Below, piece after piece: positions 51,232 to 60,690 of a DNA stretch of 64,000 nt. A program made the translations under genes and the position numbers. This stretch comes from Jejuia sp. UBA6058 (GTDB lineage Bacteria; Bacteroidota; Bacteroidia; Flavobacteriales; Flavobacteriaceae), in the NCBI GenBank assembly GCA_002428965.1, contig DIYI01000009.1, positions 141,455 to 205,454 of the forward strand. Direction: 5' to 3'. The number at the start of each line of letters is the position of its first letter. Position 1 is the first letter of the stretch. Below the pieces are notes generated by a model, which made no database searches, was not told the origin of the DNA, and saw nothing but the letters and a program-made list of their open reading frames with translations.

Positions 51232-52101
51232 CTATTTAAATCTAACAAATTTTGAATCGAAAAAGGTGTAGTTTGAAACAGGTATAATAGCATTCTTTTC
51301 CAAATGATACCAAGGAGAAAGTTTTGCGTCTTCTAAGTTTTTTACCAAATGTACACTTTGGGCTGGTGTATTACCTTGAAACAGCAAATAGATTTTATCT
51401 CCATTAGAATTTATAGCCTCATCGCAAATCATTACAATATGCCCTGGAGAACCTCCTTTTATTAGCATATCACCAAGTTCTAAATTAGCCATATTATTTA
51501 TTTTTGGCAACTCATTATAGAGAGAAAGCGTACCAGAATATATATAAATCAAATTGAGGTATTTATAGAAGTTCGCTTTTGAATAATTGGCCAAAGCTGT
51601 CTTATTGAAGATTACTTTATTACCATTTATCTTCGGTCTATAGCCTTCGGCGTATTTTTTCCAAGAGCAATAATGCCCACTGGTGAATTTAAAACCTATT
51701 TCATTCTTTCTATTATTATCCCAAAGGTATTCGGAACGAATTCTTATTAATGCATCAGCACATTGTTGTAAACCATTTTTCGGCACAGGGATTTCCAATA
51801 TCCCGATATGACCAAACTGCCAAAAATACTCTGTATTATCATAATTAATAATCTTTGTACCAAAAGGTTTTAATTTGTAGTTCCTCAAATATTCTTGAAA
51901 CGAACCTTTAGGGTACTTCACTCTTTTAAATCCTTTTGGGAGGTTTACCCTAGACTTAATTGTTAAGCTATCCTTATCTAAAAGGTTCGTGGGTTTAATT
52001 TCAGAAATTATAGCATTAGTTGTATGTTGAACGGGCTCAATTTGAAAAAAGATAACAACTAAAACGATAATGACAACCAATAATACTACTATTCTCTTCA
52101 T
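51232..52101 (-). CDS. DUF4846-family exported protein
   Basis: A 289-residue protein with an N-terminal anchor or signal segment (VVLLVVIIVLVVIFF). The DUF4846 signature blocks are present: QQCADALIRIRSEYLW, FKFTSGHYCSWKKYAEGYRP and LELGDMLIKGGSPGHIVMI, with a nearby LLFQGNTPAQSVH. The conserved Cys, His and Asp hint at a papain-like fold, but activity is not known to me. I start at the Met of MKRIVVLL (52101) rather than one eight codons upstream because it gives a normal signal sequence. It converges with the CHAT gene (4-base gap). Confidence 0.82.
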   Translation of the reverse strand: MKRIVVLLVVIIVLVVIFFQIEPVQHTTNAIISEIKPTNLLDKDSLTIKSRVNLPKGFKRVKYPKGSFQEYLRNYKLKPFGTKIINYDNTEYFWQFGHIGILEIPVPKNGLQQCADALIRIRSEYLWDNNRKNEIGFKFTSGHYCSWKKYAEGYRPKINGNKVIFNKTALANYSKANFYKYLNLIYIYSGTLSLYNELPKINNMANLELGDMLIKGGSPGHIVMICDEAINSNGDKIYLLFQGNTPAQSVHLVKNLEDAKLSPWYHLEKNAIIPVSNYTFFDSKFVRFK

Positions 52102-52210
52102 GTTTGAAAAACGAATGAAGTGCATTATTCGTATAAGTAAAATAAACTTTAAGAATAATTTCAGTACAAAAACTTATAATTTTAGTAACTTCAATCAAAA
52201 ATTAGCAGCT

Positions 52211-52663
52211 ATGAAAACTACCGCTCGTTTAGATTTGGCAATTAAAAAACTGTACACGGCTTTTCATAATAACACATTAAATCCTGAGTGCTGCCAGCAA
52301 TGTGCAGTGGGTAATATTTTAGACAATACGGATAGTTGGAAACATCTTTCTGATAGCCACGGGTCTTTAGTGTTGAATTATGTTGGAAAGGTGCATCAAA
52401 CTTTGGGCAGAAAATTTAACGGGTATTCTCCTTTAGAATTACTACAAATTGAACACACATTTTTAAAAGCTTGTGGTTTTCAAGTTCCACTACATCATAA
52501 AAATATGAAACCTGAAAACCCAACAGATAAGGATGTGTTGTTTAACGGACTTTCTGAAGTTATCACGCTATTATATAGGTTAGACGGTGTTGAAAATGTA
52601 ATGGACTATACCAAACTTTTTTCTACTCATCAATCATATGAAAACTTGCTATCTATAAGTTAA
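52211..52663 (+). CDS. Small Cys-containing protein of unknown function
   Basis: A 150-residue soluble protein starting MKTTARLDLAIKKLYTAF. It contains the Cys cluster NPECCQQCAVGNILDNT near residue 25, then DSWKHLSDSHGS, LGRKFNGYSPLELLQIE and a further Cys at KACGFQ, a composition that could bind a metal. The conserved-looking pattern suggests an established Bacteroidota family, but I cannot attach a function. A longer reading frame to 52070 exists, overlapping the DUF4846 start on the other strand; it lacks features and the internal ATG is preferred. Confidence 0.72.
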   Translation: MKTTARLDLAIKKLYTAFHNNTLNPECCQQCAVGNILDNTDSWKHLSDSHGSLVLNYVGKVHQTLGRKFNGYSPLELLQIEHTFLKACGFQVPLHHKNMKPENPTDKDVLFNGLSEVITLLYRLDGVENVMDYTKLFSTHQSYENLLSIS

Positions 52664-52670
52664 AACACCA

Positions 52671-55600
52671 TTATTTAACCACTAATCGCTTAACAATATT
52701 TCCTTTTTCTGATTCAATTTTTAATAAATAGAACCCAGATGGTATATTATTTAAATTAAAGCTTTGTAGCTCTTGCACATTGCTTACTTTATAGTTAGAG
52801 ACTTTTCTTCCTCCTATATCATAAAGAAACAATTTCTCAATTTTTACATTTCCTTTATTTATAAGATTAAAGTAACCTGAAGCTGGATTAGGATATAATA
52901 CGATATCTTTATCCGTTAAGCTTATAGCTTCAGCAGATAATGTTTCGCTAAGCACAGTAAGCACTACTTCATTATTATTTCTACAAACCACATCAAATTC
53001 ATAGTTAAACCCTCCAAACGAAGCAAATGTTGGTGTCTGTAAATTACATGTAATAATATCTTGAGAAGTTGTAGCAATAACAAATTCATCATTAACATCT
53101 GGATCAAAACCTAGAGTAACATCTACCATGCCATTAAAAACCACATCATCTCCAGTTATTGGAATAAAATCGAATTCTGTACCTTGATTTACCCCATCTA
53201 TTTCTATCTCTAATACTGCAGAAGAGGTAGACGAGTAATCCCCAAGTATTGTAAGAGTTCCAGGTGAATTTCCCGGCGCAATAGTTCCATTATTTACAAA
53301 GTTTGAGGGAGAAGGTATATCGAGTATACCATTACCTTTAATAGTACCGTTAGTATCATTAGTTAAAACAATTGTACTATTAAATTCTAGTTCCCCAGAA
53401 CGAATATCAATCAATCCAGTATTGTTGGTATTAATTGCTACGGAATTAACTCCACCAGTATCTGCTATAAAAGTACCTACATTATTAAGCGCATGTGGAG
53501 CAGCCCCTGAGGTACTAATATTTGCTGAAGGCTGTTGCATTTCTATTGTACCATTTACCAGATTATCAAATACACCGTTAGAGGCTAGTTGAAGATCGCC
53601 AAAAGTGGTAAATCTAAAATTCCCTTCATTTCTAAAATTGCAACCATCATTTATAAATACTGTTCCAGTAGATGCTATATCTACGGTATTAGCATTTATT
53701 AAAGTACCTCCACCATTAAGTGACCCTGAAGTCCAAAATATGGTTGGTTGGGTTCCCGCAAAGAAGAAATTTGCCGTGTTTGGTGTATTTACCCAAACTG
53801 AATTTCTCCAAGTAATTGGTCCTTCTGCTGTACCAGACAATGCACCTGATAAAGTGACGTTTCCATCCCAATCAAAAGCTCCATCAGCAAAAATATTATA
53901 AGTACCTCCTATTAAATTTTGAGCATCCTTGGTTCCATTATTTAAGTTTAAAACTCCGCGTTGAATTTCTATATTAGCTCCATTATTATTGAACTCACAC
54001 AGAATTGCCACATCGTCGTCAACATTAGGTAAATTGACAAAAATATCTCCATTATTGTCAAATAATCTTGGTGCCACACCATTGACTCCTATTTGAGCGC
54101 CATCTGCCAAAAAGTTAATATCACCTGTGGCTGCATTGTTTAAGGTACCTCCTGTTTCTATAAGTAAATCATCATTAGAGTTGAAATTGATGGTATTATT
54201 GTTCACTAAGGTAGAACCACCATATATGAAGGCATTGGCTGAACTACCAATATTAATGACATTATTATTGGTGAGTATGCCTCCTCCATCAAGACTACCA
54301 TTAAACCAATCTATAATACCAGTTCCAACAAAGTCAAAAGATGCAGCAACAGGCACAGTCAATCTTGCATCCCATTTAAGCAAACCTGTAGCATCAATAG
54401 TACCAGCTAAACTACCTGCTGCTGTTACGATAAGATCTAGCTCTAACTCTCCGTCTGCACCAATATTATAGATGCCTCCATTTAACTGTATGTCATTATC
54501 AAATAGTAAAATGCTACCGTTACTGACCTCAATGGTACCTGAGTTGTTCATATCTACACTTATTTGTGCCATATCAGATCCACCTCCGGTAAAACTCGTT
54601 TTTATGAGTCCTGTGTTTAGAAACAAATGTGGCAGTGCTCCGCCAGTTCCCGATTGAATATTACCAGTATCACCCTTAAAATCAATAATTCCCGTAACAT
54701 CATTGTTTAAGGTGCAACCTGAACATATAAAAATATCTCCAGCAGCATCAAACTCAATAGTGCCTTGATTTAACAATGTAGAATTATCATTAATATTAAC
54801 ATTTAACCCTCCTATGTTTAGGGTTGTAGTATTGGTTACTGTACCAGCACCTATAATGGAGGGTTCAAAATTAATAATGCCTGTCCCTGCAATACTTATG
54901 GTTACAGCAGAAGCGGTAACATCTATGGTATCCCTAAAATTAATGGTTCCTTTATTGTCGCCCATTAACGTTCCCGAAAAAAGTGCTGTATTCTGAAACG
55001 TTAAGGTAGCACCCATAGATGTTTTATACATACCCCCATTAAACTGGCTTCCCAAGTTATTGGAATCTAAAAATAAAGTGCCATTAATAACCTCTATCGT
55101 ACCTCCATTATTAATTAATTGAGCATTAATTATAACTTGATCTGTACTCAGCGGCGGATTAGATATAATTTTACCAGAATTTTTAAACACATGAGGTGCT
55201 GCACCAGATCGCGAAATACCCGTAGCATTAGAATTTAAGAATATTTCACCATTACTTTCGTTGTTTAATTCACAACCGGTCTGTATAAAGATATCACCAA
55301 TATCGTTTAAGTTGATGTCGCCATTATTTACAAGTGTTGTGGCACCATTGCTTGAGCTTATAGTACCAATTACATTACTTAGATTTATAGTGCCATTATT
55401 GGTAAAAGTACCTCCACCAGTAATGGGACGATTAAAGTTAAAAGTGCCATTATTAGTAACGGTATTAGAAAAAACAAAAGTGCCTCCAAGTAAAGTTAGT
55501 GTAGCACCACTATCGATAGTTAGTTCTTGAATATCGGCACCTGGAACATCCATTTCGACAACAAATGGACTGGGAATGGTAACCACACCTCCAGGTCCAG

Positions 55601-55727
55601 GAACAGTTCCAGAATCCCAGTTGGCCGCAGTATTCCAAAAATTATCGCCTCCGCCTCCAATCCACGTTTGAGAATTAACAAAATGAATAGAAAGAACAAA
55701 ACAAGTAAAAAGTAAACAATTCTTCAT
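52671..55727 (-). CDS. Large repetitive T9SS cargo protein
   Basis: A 1018-residue secreted protein. A signal peptide (LLFTCFVLSIHFVNSQ) precedes TWIGGGGDNFWNTAANW, a common start of surface autotransporter-like beta-helix proteins. Four repeats of about 187-191 residues follow, each with a distinctive APH-type motif (at 177, 365, 552 and 743) and many NNGT/GGGTLTN turns typical of a right-handed beta-helix. A linker and an immunoglobulin-like segment lead to a type A T9SS sorting domain (about 940-1018: VLYPNPASGYFNL ... SGFYLLKIESEKGNIVKRLVVK). It should be exported by the type IX system and attached or released at the surface. Ligand unknown. Confidence 0.9.
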   Translation of the reverse strand: MKNCLLFTCFVLSIHFVNSQTWIGGGGDNFWNTAANWDSGTVPGPGGVVTIPSPFVVEMDVPGADIQELTIDSGATLTLLGGTFVFSNTVTNNGTFNFNRPITGGGTFTNNGTINLSNVIGTISSSNGATTLVNNGDINLNDIGDIFIQTGCELNNESNGEIFLNSNATGISRSGAAPHVFKNSGKIISNPPLSTDQVIINAQLINNGGTIEVINGTLFLDSNNLGSQFNGGMYKTSMGATLTFQNTALFSGTLMGDNKGTINFRDTIDVTASAVTISIAGTGIINFEPSIIGAGTVTNTTTLNIGGLNVNINDNSTLLNQGTIEFDAAGDIFICSGCTLNNDVTGIIDFKGDTGNIQSGTGGALPHLFLNTGLIKTSFTGGGSDMAQISVDMNNSGTIEVSNGSILLFDNDIQLNGGIYNIGADGELELDLIVTAAGSLAGTIDATGLLKWDARLTVPVAASFDFVGTGIIDWFNGSLDGGGILTNNNVINIGSSANAFIYGGSTLVNNNTINFNSNDDLLIETGGTLNNAATGDINFLADGAQIGVNGVAPRLFDNNGDIFVNLPNVDDDVAILCEFNNNGANIEIQRGVLNLNNGTKDAQNLIGGTYNIFADGAFDWDGNVTLSGALSGTAEGPITWRNSVWVNTPNTANFFFAGTQPTIFWTSGSLNGGGTLINANTVDIASTGTVFINDGCNFRNEGNFRFTTFGDLQLASNGVFDNLVNGTIEMQQPSANISTSGAAPHALNNVGTFIADTGGVNSVAINTNNTGLIDIRSGELEFNSTIVLTNDTNGTIKGNGILDIPSPSNFVNNGTIAPGNSPGTLTILGDYSSTSSAVLEIEIDGVNQGTEFDFIPITGDDVVFNGMVDVTLGFDPDVNDEFVIATTSQDIITCNLQTPTFASFGGFNYEFDVVCRNNNEVVLTVLSETLSAEAISLTDKDIVLYPNPASGYFNLINKGNVKIEKLFLYDIGGRKVSNYKVSNVQELQSFNLNNIPSGFYLLKIESEKGNIVKRLVVK

Positions 55728-56033
55728 ATCAATATTATTTAGTATTAAACATTAACTACATTGATAGGTAAGAACATAACTTGTACTAATTGAAATACAA
55801 TGAAAATAGTGATTTTAGGACTTGCTACTAATCAGATATGACTACCCTAAAATAATGGGAATAGGAATAAAATTAACAACCTCTTGTTTTACAGGAGATT
55901 ATACTCCTTTAAAGATATAAAAATTATAGAAGAAAACAAATAATTTACTTTATCAAAAGGTTATGAATTAAGCCAAAGAAAAACCCAATACAAAAGTATT
56001 GGGTCTTATGATAATATTATTATAGATTAAAAA
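55728..56033. other. Intergenic stretch between nqrF and the T9SS cargo gene
   Basis: About 305 bases with no credible ORF. It holds the nqr terminator (55983-56004) and otherwise AT-rich sequence that must include the promoter of the T9SS cargo gene; I see no convincing TAnnTTTG box for it. Confidence 0.6.
55983..56004 (-). terminator. Terminator of the nqr operon
   Basis: ACCCAATAC (55983-55991) pairs with GTATTGGGT (55996-56004), loop of four; on the minus strand TTTTTCTTT follows. 30 bases past the nqrF stop. Confidence 0.88.
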
Positions 56034-57350
56034 CTATCCTCCAAAGTCATCAAATCTGATGTGCTCATCTGGGATACCAAAATCCTCTCCCATTTTTTGA
56101 ACCGCTTTGTTCATTAATGGAGGTCCACAGAAATACAATTCTATATCCTCAGGAGATTCATGTTTACTCAAATAATTATCAATTACACAATTATGAATAA
56201 ATCCAACAAAACCATCTCCAGGAGCATCAATATCTTCTTTTACTTTCCAGTTATCCTCTTCTAAAGGCTCAGACAATGCTAAATAGAATTTGAAGTTAGG
56301 AAAGTTCTTTTCTAAATCGTAGAAGTGGTCTAGGTAAAATAACTCACGTTTAGAACGTCCGCCATACCAATACGTAACCTTTCTTCCTGTCTTTAATGTT
56401 TTAAATAAGTGATATAAGTGAGAGCGCATTGGTGCCATACCAGCTCCACCACCAACGTAAAGCATTTCACTTTCAGACTCATTAATAAAGAATTCACCAT
56501 ATGGACCAGAAATAGTACACTTATCACCTTTCTTCAAATTAAAAATATAAGATGATGCCACACCAGGGTTTACGTCCATCCAACCGTTTTTAGCACGATC
56601 CCATGGTGGTGTTGCAATACGTACATTAAGCATGATTTCTCTTCCTTCAGCTGGATAAGAGGCCATAGAATAGGCACGCTCAACAGTCTCTGTATTTTTC
56701 ATTACTAATGGCCAAAGCCCAAATTTATCCCATTCGGCTTTAAACTTATCCGGTGTTTCATGTTCCTCTGGGTGGGCTGTAATATCGATATCTGAATATT
56801 TAACTTCACATTCAGGAATTTCAATTTGAATATAACCTCCTGCCTTATAGCCCATATCTTCAGGAATTTCAACTACAAATTCCTTGATAAAGGATGCTAC
56901 GTTATAATTACGAACAACAACAGCTTCCCATTTTTTGATTCCAAATACCTCTTCAGGAATGGTGATATCCATATCTTGTTTCACCTTAACCTGACAAGCT
57001 AAACGAGCACCATGTTGCAACTCCTTTCTTGAGAAGTGAGGAGTTTCAGTTGGTAAAGCTTCACCTCCACCAGAATTTACATGACATTCACACTGAATAC
57101 AAGTTCCACCTCCACCACAAGCAGAAGGTAAAAATATTTTATTGCCTCCTAAAGTAGATAGTAATGTGCCACCTGAAGCTACTTCAATTTCTTTTTCACC
57201 ATTAATTGTAATCTTTACAGGACCAGATGGTGATAATTTTTGCTTTACAAATAATAGTAAGGCAACCAACAACAAGGTAATTACCAAAAATGCTGCTACC
57301 GTTGCTACTACTGTTCCTAATGTACCGGCTGCTAATATCATATTACTCAT
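56034..57350 (-). CDS. nqrF: Na+-translocating NADH:quinone reductase subunit F
   Basis: A 438-residue entry subunit of Na+-NQR that oxidises NADH. An N-terminal membrane helix (about 12-36), then a 2Fe-2S ferredoxin domain with Cys78, Cys84, Cys87 and Cys119 (SACGGGGTCIQCECH and ARLACQ). The FAD domain has RAYSMASYP and the NADH domain GGGAGMAPMRSH, with ELYFCGPPLMNKAV near the end. All redox ligands are intact and the length slightly exceeds that of Vibrio NqrF. Last gene of the operon; its start overlaps the nqrE end by eight bases. Confidence 0.97.
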   Translation of the reverse strand: MSNMILAAGTLGTVVATVAAFLVITLLLVALLLFVKQKLSPSGPVKITINGEKEIEVASGGTLLSTLGGNKIFLPSACGGGGTCIQCECHVNSGGGEALPTETPHFSRKELQHGARLACQVKVKQDMDITIPEEVFGIKKWEAVVVRNYNVASFIKEFVVEIPEDMGYKAGGYIQIEIPECEVKYSDIDITAHPEEHETPDKFKAEWDKFGLWPLVMKNTETVERAYSMASYPAEGREIMLNVRIATPPWDRAKNGWMDVNPGVASSYIFNLKKGDKCTISGPYGEFFINESESEMLYVGGGAGMAPMRSHLYHLFKTLKTGRKVTYWYGGRSKRELFYLDHFYDLEKNFPNFKFYLALSEPLEEDNWKVKEDIDAPGDGFVGFIHNCVIDNYLSKHESPEDIELYFCGPPLMNKAVQKMGEDFGIPDEHIRFDDFGG

Positions 57351-58053
57351 TTATCGTTATGTTGTTAGCTACTTTATTTTCTTCTGAATCTTGTACCTGA
57401 ACCGTTTGTTCTTCTTTCTTTGCGCCTTCATCATCTCCGCCAGTTAACATTCCACCAAAGCTCATGAATCCGATCGCCATTAAACCTGTAATGATAAATG
57501 TAATACCCAATCCTCTTAAGGCTGGAGGTACGCTTGAGTATCTGATTTTCTCACGAATAGCTGCTATAGCAAGAATAGCTAAAAACCAACCAATTCCCGA
57601 ACCAATTCCGTAAGTGGTTGCTAATCCTAAAGTTGCTATCTCACGAGATTGCATAAATAAAGACCCTCCAAGAATCGCACAATTTACAGCAATAAGTGGT
57701 AAAAAGATACCTAATGAATTATATAGTGAAGGAGAAAACTTCTCAACTACAATTTCAACTAACTGTACCATTGTTGCGATAGTTGCAATGAACATGATAA
57801 AAGATAAGAAACTTAAATCATAATCTGCATACTCTGCCCCTAACCAAGATAAAGCTCCTGGTTGTAATAAATACTGATCTAATAACCAGTTTAATGGTAC
57901 TGTAATGGCAAGTACAAATATTACCGCTGCTCCTAAACCAACTGCTGTACTTACTTTTTTAGATACTGCTAGGTACGAACACATTCCTAAGAACGTGGCA
58001 AATACCATGTTATCTATAAATATCGACTTAAAAAATAATTCTACGTGTTCCAT
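57343..58053 (-). CDS. nqrE: Na+-translocating NADH:quinone reductase subunit E
   Basis: A 236-residue six-helix subunit forming, with NqrD, the pseudo-symmetric core that binds a 2Fe-2S cluster. Conserved helices LFFKSIFIDNMVFATFLGMC (with the cluster Cys) and VNCAILGGSLFM (second cluster Cys in the family). It is about 35 residues longer than the usual ~200, through a charged Lys/Glu/Gln/Asn-rich tail (GAKKEEQTVQVQDSEE and following) after the last helix. Confidence 0.95.
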   Translation of the reverse strand: MEHVELFFKSIFIDNMVFATFLGMCSYLAVSKKVSTAVGLGAAVIFVLAITVPLNWLLDQYLLQPGALSWLGAEYADYDLSFLSFIMFIATIATMVQLVEIVVEKFSPSLYNSLGIFLPLIAVNCAILGGSLFMQSREIATLGLATTYGIGSGIGWFLAILAIAAIREKIRYSSVPPALRGLGITFIITGLMAIGFMSFGGMLTGGDDEGAKKEEQTVQVQDSEENKVANNITINE

Positions 58054-58066
58054 CTATTCTGAATTA

Positions 58067-58714
58067 TTAATGATCTTCTACTAATGCTTTGTTTCTCGTA
58101 CGTTGCACCCAAATAATAATACCTACAACAATTAGTGCCATTGGTGATAACAGCATAAAACCATTGTTTTCATATCCTATAGAATACAAGCCTGTTTTTT
58201 CAATTGGATCTCCTAAAACCTTAAATCCTAATAAGGTACCAGAACCTAGCAATTCTCTAAAGAATCCAACAATAATTAATATCGCGCCATATCCAGCGGC
58301 ATTACCAATACCATCCAAAAAAGATCTCCAAGGACCATTACCTAAAGCAAAGGCTTCAAAACGTCCCATGATAATACAGTTGGTGATAATTAACCCAACG
58401 AAAACCGAAAGCGTTTTACTCAACTCATAAGCAAAAGCCTTCAAAACTTGGTCTACTATAATAACAAGTGCAGCAACTACGATTAGCTGTACGATGATTC
58501 TAATTTTAGAAGGAATGATGTTACGCATTAAAGAGATAACCACATTACCCACACCTAATACAAACAATACCGAAATAGACATTACAATAGATGCTTTTAG
58601 CTCTGCTGTAATTGCCAATGCAGAACAAATTCCTAATACCTGAATGGTAATTGGGTTGTTATCCGCTAATGGGTCCGTAATTAACTTTGCGTCTTTTTTT
58701 GAAAGTAAGCCCAT
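58067..58714 (-). CDS. nqrD: Na+-translocating NADH:quinone reductase subunit D
   Basis: A 215-residue six-helix integral subunit paired with NqrE. Conserved positions include the first-half ITIQVLGICSALAIT with its cluster cysteine and VGLIITNCIIMGRFEAFA with the second, together with GNGPWRSFLDGIGN, a typical NqrD segment. It lies 13 bases upstream of nqrE and 3 bases after nqrC within the operon. Confidence 0.96.
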   Translation of the reverse strand: MGLLSKKDAKLITDPLADNNPITIQVLGICSALAITAELKASIVMSISVLFVLGVGNVVISLMRNIIPSKIRIIVQLIVVAALVIIVDQVLKAFAYELSKTLSVFVGLIITNCIIMGRFEAFALGNGPWRSFLDGIGNAAGYGAILIIVGFFRELLGSGTLLGFKVLGDPIEKTGLYSIGYENNGFMLLSPMALIVVGIIIWVQRTRNKALVEDH

Positions 58715-58717
58715 AAA

Positions 58718-59464
58718 TTAATTGTTTTTTAGGTTATTGAAATAAGACACGTAAAGCTTTAAATCGCTTTTAATCATTGCGGTAACTCCATCACCTGTAA
58801 TGGTAGCTCCAGCAATTGCATCTACTTCATTATCTGTTTTATTTTCATTTTTAGGATCTGCATTTCCTTTAGCAACAGTAATGCCTTTGAATTTACCATC
58901 GGCCTTTAAATGCTCTCCAATAAAATCATCCATAAAGAAACGCTGCTTAATGTTAGCACCTAAACCTGGTGTTTCACCTTTATGGTCAAAGTACGCTCCT
59001 TGTACCACCATGTTTTCGTCCATGGCAACATAAGCCCAAATTGCATCCCAAAGTCCTTTACCTCTAATTGGAGCGATGTAATACGTTTTACCATCCTTTT
59101 CTCCAACAAATAAAGGTAGCTTTCTTTCTAAACCAGCTTTAGCATTAGATTGCTCTTTCTTAACATCAATTAAATAAGCCTGATCATCTTCAGATACTTT
59201 TCCTCCTTCGATCACCATCTGTTTTTTAATGTATTTATTGAACAACTCTGGAGCATCGGTTGTAGAAACAAAAGTAGCACTACTCTCATCATTTTCATTC
59301 ACGCCCATGGCGTAAAGAATATTTTGCTGTTTCTCTAAACGCTTATTCTCATCAATATTCGGCTTTAAGGAAGATGCTGTAAAAGCTAATAAAGCTCCCA
59401 CAACTAAAACCATTCCTATGGCGAATATTATCGTATACGAATTTTTATCTGTATCCATTGCCAT
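58718..59464 (-). CDS. nqrC: Na+-translocating NADH:quinone reductase subunit C
   Basis: A 248-residue subunit with one membrane helix (about 10-30) and a periplasmic FMN-binding domain. The flavinylation motif is D215-A-I-A-G-A-T221, matching the Dxx(s/t)gAT pattern recognised by ApbE except for Ala at the s/t position; Thr221 should carry FMN. The KGLWDAIWAYVAMDE and GETPGLGANI blocks are family-typical. It is 3 bases from both neighbours, nqrB and nqrD. Confidence 0.96.
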   Translation of the reverse strand: MAMDTDKNSYTIIFAIGMVLVVGALLAFTASSLKPNIDENKRLEKQQNILYAMGVNENDESSATFVSTTDAPELFNKYIKKQMVIEGGKVSEDDQAYLIDVKKEQSNAKAGLERKLPLFVGEKDGKTYYIAPIRGKGLWDAIWAYVAMDENMVVQGAYFDHKGETPGLGANIKQRFFMDDFIGEHLKADGKFKGITVAKGNADPKNENKTDNEVDAIAGATITGDGVTAMIKSDLKLYVSYFNNLKNN

Positions 59465-59466
59465 AA

Positions 59467-60690
59467 CTAAGCAGTTTTAACTTTTAAACGTTTCATTCTT
59501 TTCTTAACGTTACCCTGAACCACATAGTGATCAATAGTTGGAGCAAATACATTCATTAATAGAATTGCTAAAAATACACCTTCAGGATAAGCAGGATTAA
59601 ATACACGAATCATAATTGAAATAAATCCAATTAAGAAACCATAAATCCATTTTCCTTTATTTGTTTGTGAAGCCGTAACAGGGTCTGTGGCCATATAAAC
59701 AGCACCAAATAAAATACTACCAATGATTAGGTGTTGCCAGAATGGAACACTCATTAATCCATAGAATTTACTTGATTCACCAATCCAACCAGCGTCAACA
59801 ACACCGTTAAATATCAAGCCCATTACTAAAGCACCTATTAAAGTAGAAACAATAATTCTCCAACTTCCTATTTTGGTGAATATCAAGAATAAGGCACCTA
59901 TTATAATTAAGAATTTTGAAGTCTCTCCAACTGAACCTGGTATTAAACCCCAAAACATATCCCAGTAACTGTAATCAACTGGATTATTTGCTGCATAAGT
60001 TCCTAAAATAGTTTCACCTGAAATAGCATCTAAATTTTCTCCAGCGGCAATCATTTGATCACGCTCTACAGCACCATGAACCCATACTTTATCACCAGAC
60101 ATCCAAGTTGGATATGCGAAGAATAAGAAAGCTCTAATTGTTAGTGCAGGATTAAGGATATTCATGCCAGTACCTCCAAACACTTCTTTACCAATAACAA
60201 CACCAAAAACAACTGCTACTGCAAGCATCCATAAAGGAATATCCACTGGAACGATAAGTGGTACTAGCATTCCTGTAACCAAATACCCTTCTTCTACTTC
60301 ATGCCCTTTTAAAACAGCAAATAAAAACTCAACTGCTAAACCAACACCGTAAGACACGACAACCAAAGGTAAAACCTGAGTTAAACCAACAATAAAGTTA
60401 TCCATTGTCCAAAATGAAGCACCTAAGAATCCACTGGCATTTTCAATTTCACCAAGTGCTAAGTAGTGTTGATAACCAGCATTGAACATACCGAAAACTA
60501 AACATGGCACTAAAGCCATAATAACAGTATTCATGGTACGTTTTAAGTCGTCTGCCGCCTTAATATGTGTACCACCATGAGTAGTTTCATTTGGCAGATA
60601 TAAGAATGTATGAATGGCATTAAAGGCTGGCGCCATTTTTTTGCCCTCATATTTCTTTTTAATCTTATGTAATTTCTCTTTTAAACCCAT
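59467..60690 (-). CDS. nqrB: Na+-translocating NADH:quinone reductase subunit B
   Basis: A 407-residue, roughly ten-helix subunit that carries a covalent FMN and riboflavin and contributes the Na+ path. Characteristic blocks are GGTHIKAADDLKRTMNTVI, GTGMNILNPALTIRAFLFF and ATDPVTASQTNKGKW. The flavin site reads D221-A-I-S-G-E-T227; the ApbE consensus is Dxx(s/t)gAT, so Ala is replaced by Glu while Thr227 is kept. Its ATG shares its last base region with the nqrA stop. Confidence 0.96.
   Translation of the reverse strand: MGLKEKLHKIKKKYEGKKMAPAFNAIHTFLYLPNETTHGGTHIKAADDLKRTMNTVIMALVPCLVFGMFNAGYQHYLALGEIENASGFLGASFWTMDNFIVGLTQVLPLVVVSYGVGLAVEFLFAVLKGHEVEEGYLVTGMLVPLIVPVDIPLWMLAVAVVFGVVIGKEVFGGTGMNILNPALTIRAFLFFAYPTWMSGDKVWVHGAVERDQMIAAGENLDAISGETILGTYAANNPVDYSYWDMFWGLIPGSVGETSKFLIIIGALFLIFTKIGSWRIIVSTLIGALVMGLIFNGVVDAGWIGESSKFYGLMSVPFWQHLIIGSILFGAVYMATDPVTASQTNKGKWIYGFLIGFISIMIRVFNPAYPEGVFLAILLMNVFAPTIDHYVVQGNVKKRMKRLKVKTA

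Noticed and set aside
52070..52210. N-terminal extension of the 52.2-52.7 kb gene
   Set aside because: It overlaps the start of the DUF4846 gene on the other strand and adds low-complexity Asn/Lys/Phe residues; the Met at 52211 is more natural.
53605..55715. Several hydrophobic plus-strand ORFs opposite the T9SS cargo gene
   Set aside because: They lie antisense within a clearly coding minus-strand gene with signal peptide, repeats and sorting domain; their composition follows from the Asn/Thr/Gly-rich codons on the other strand.
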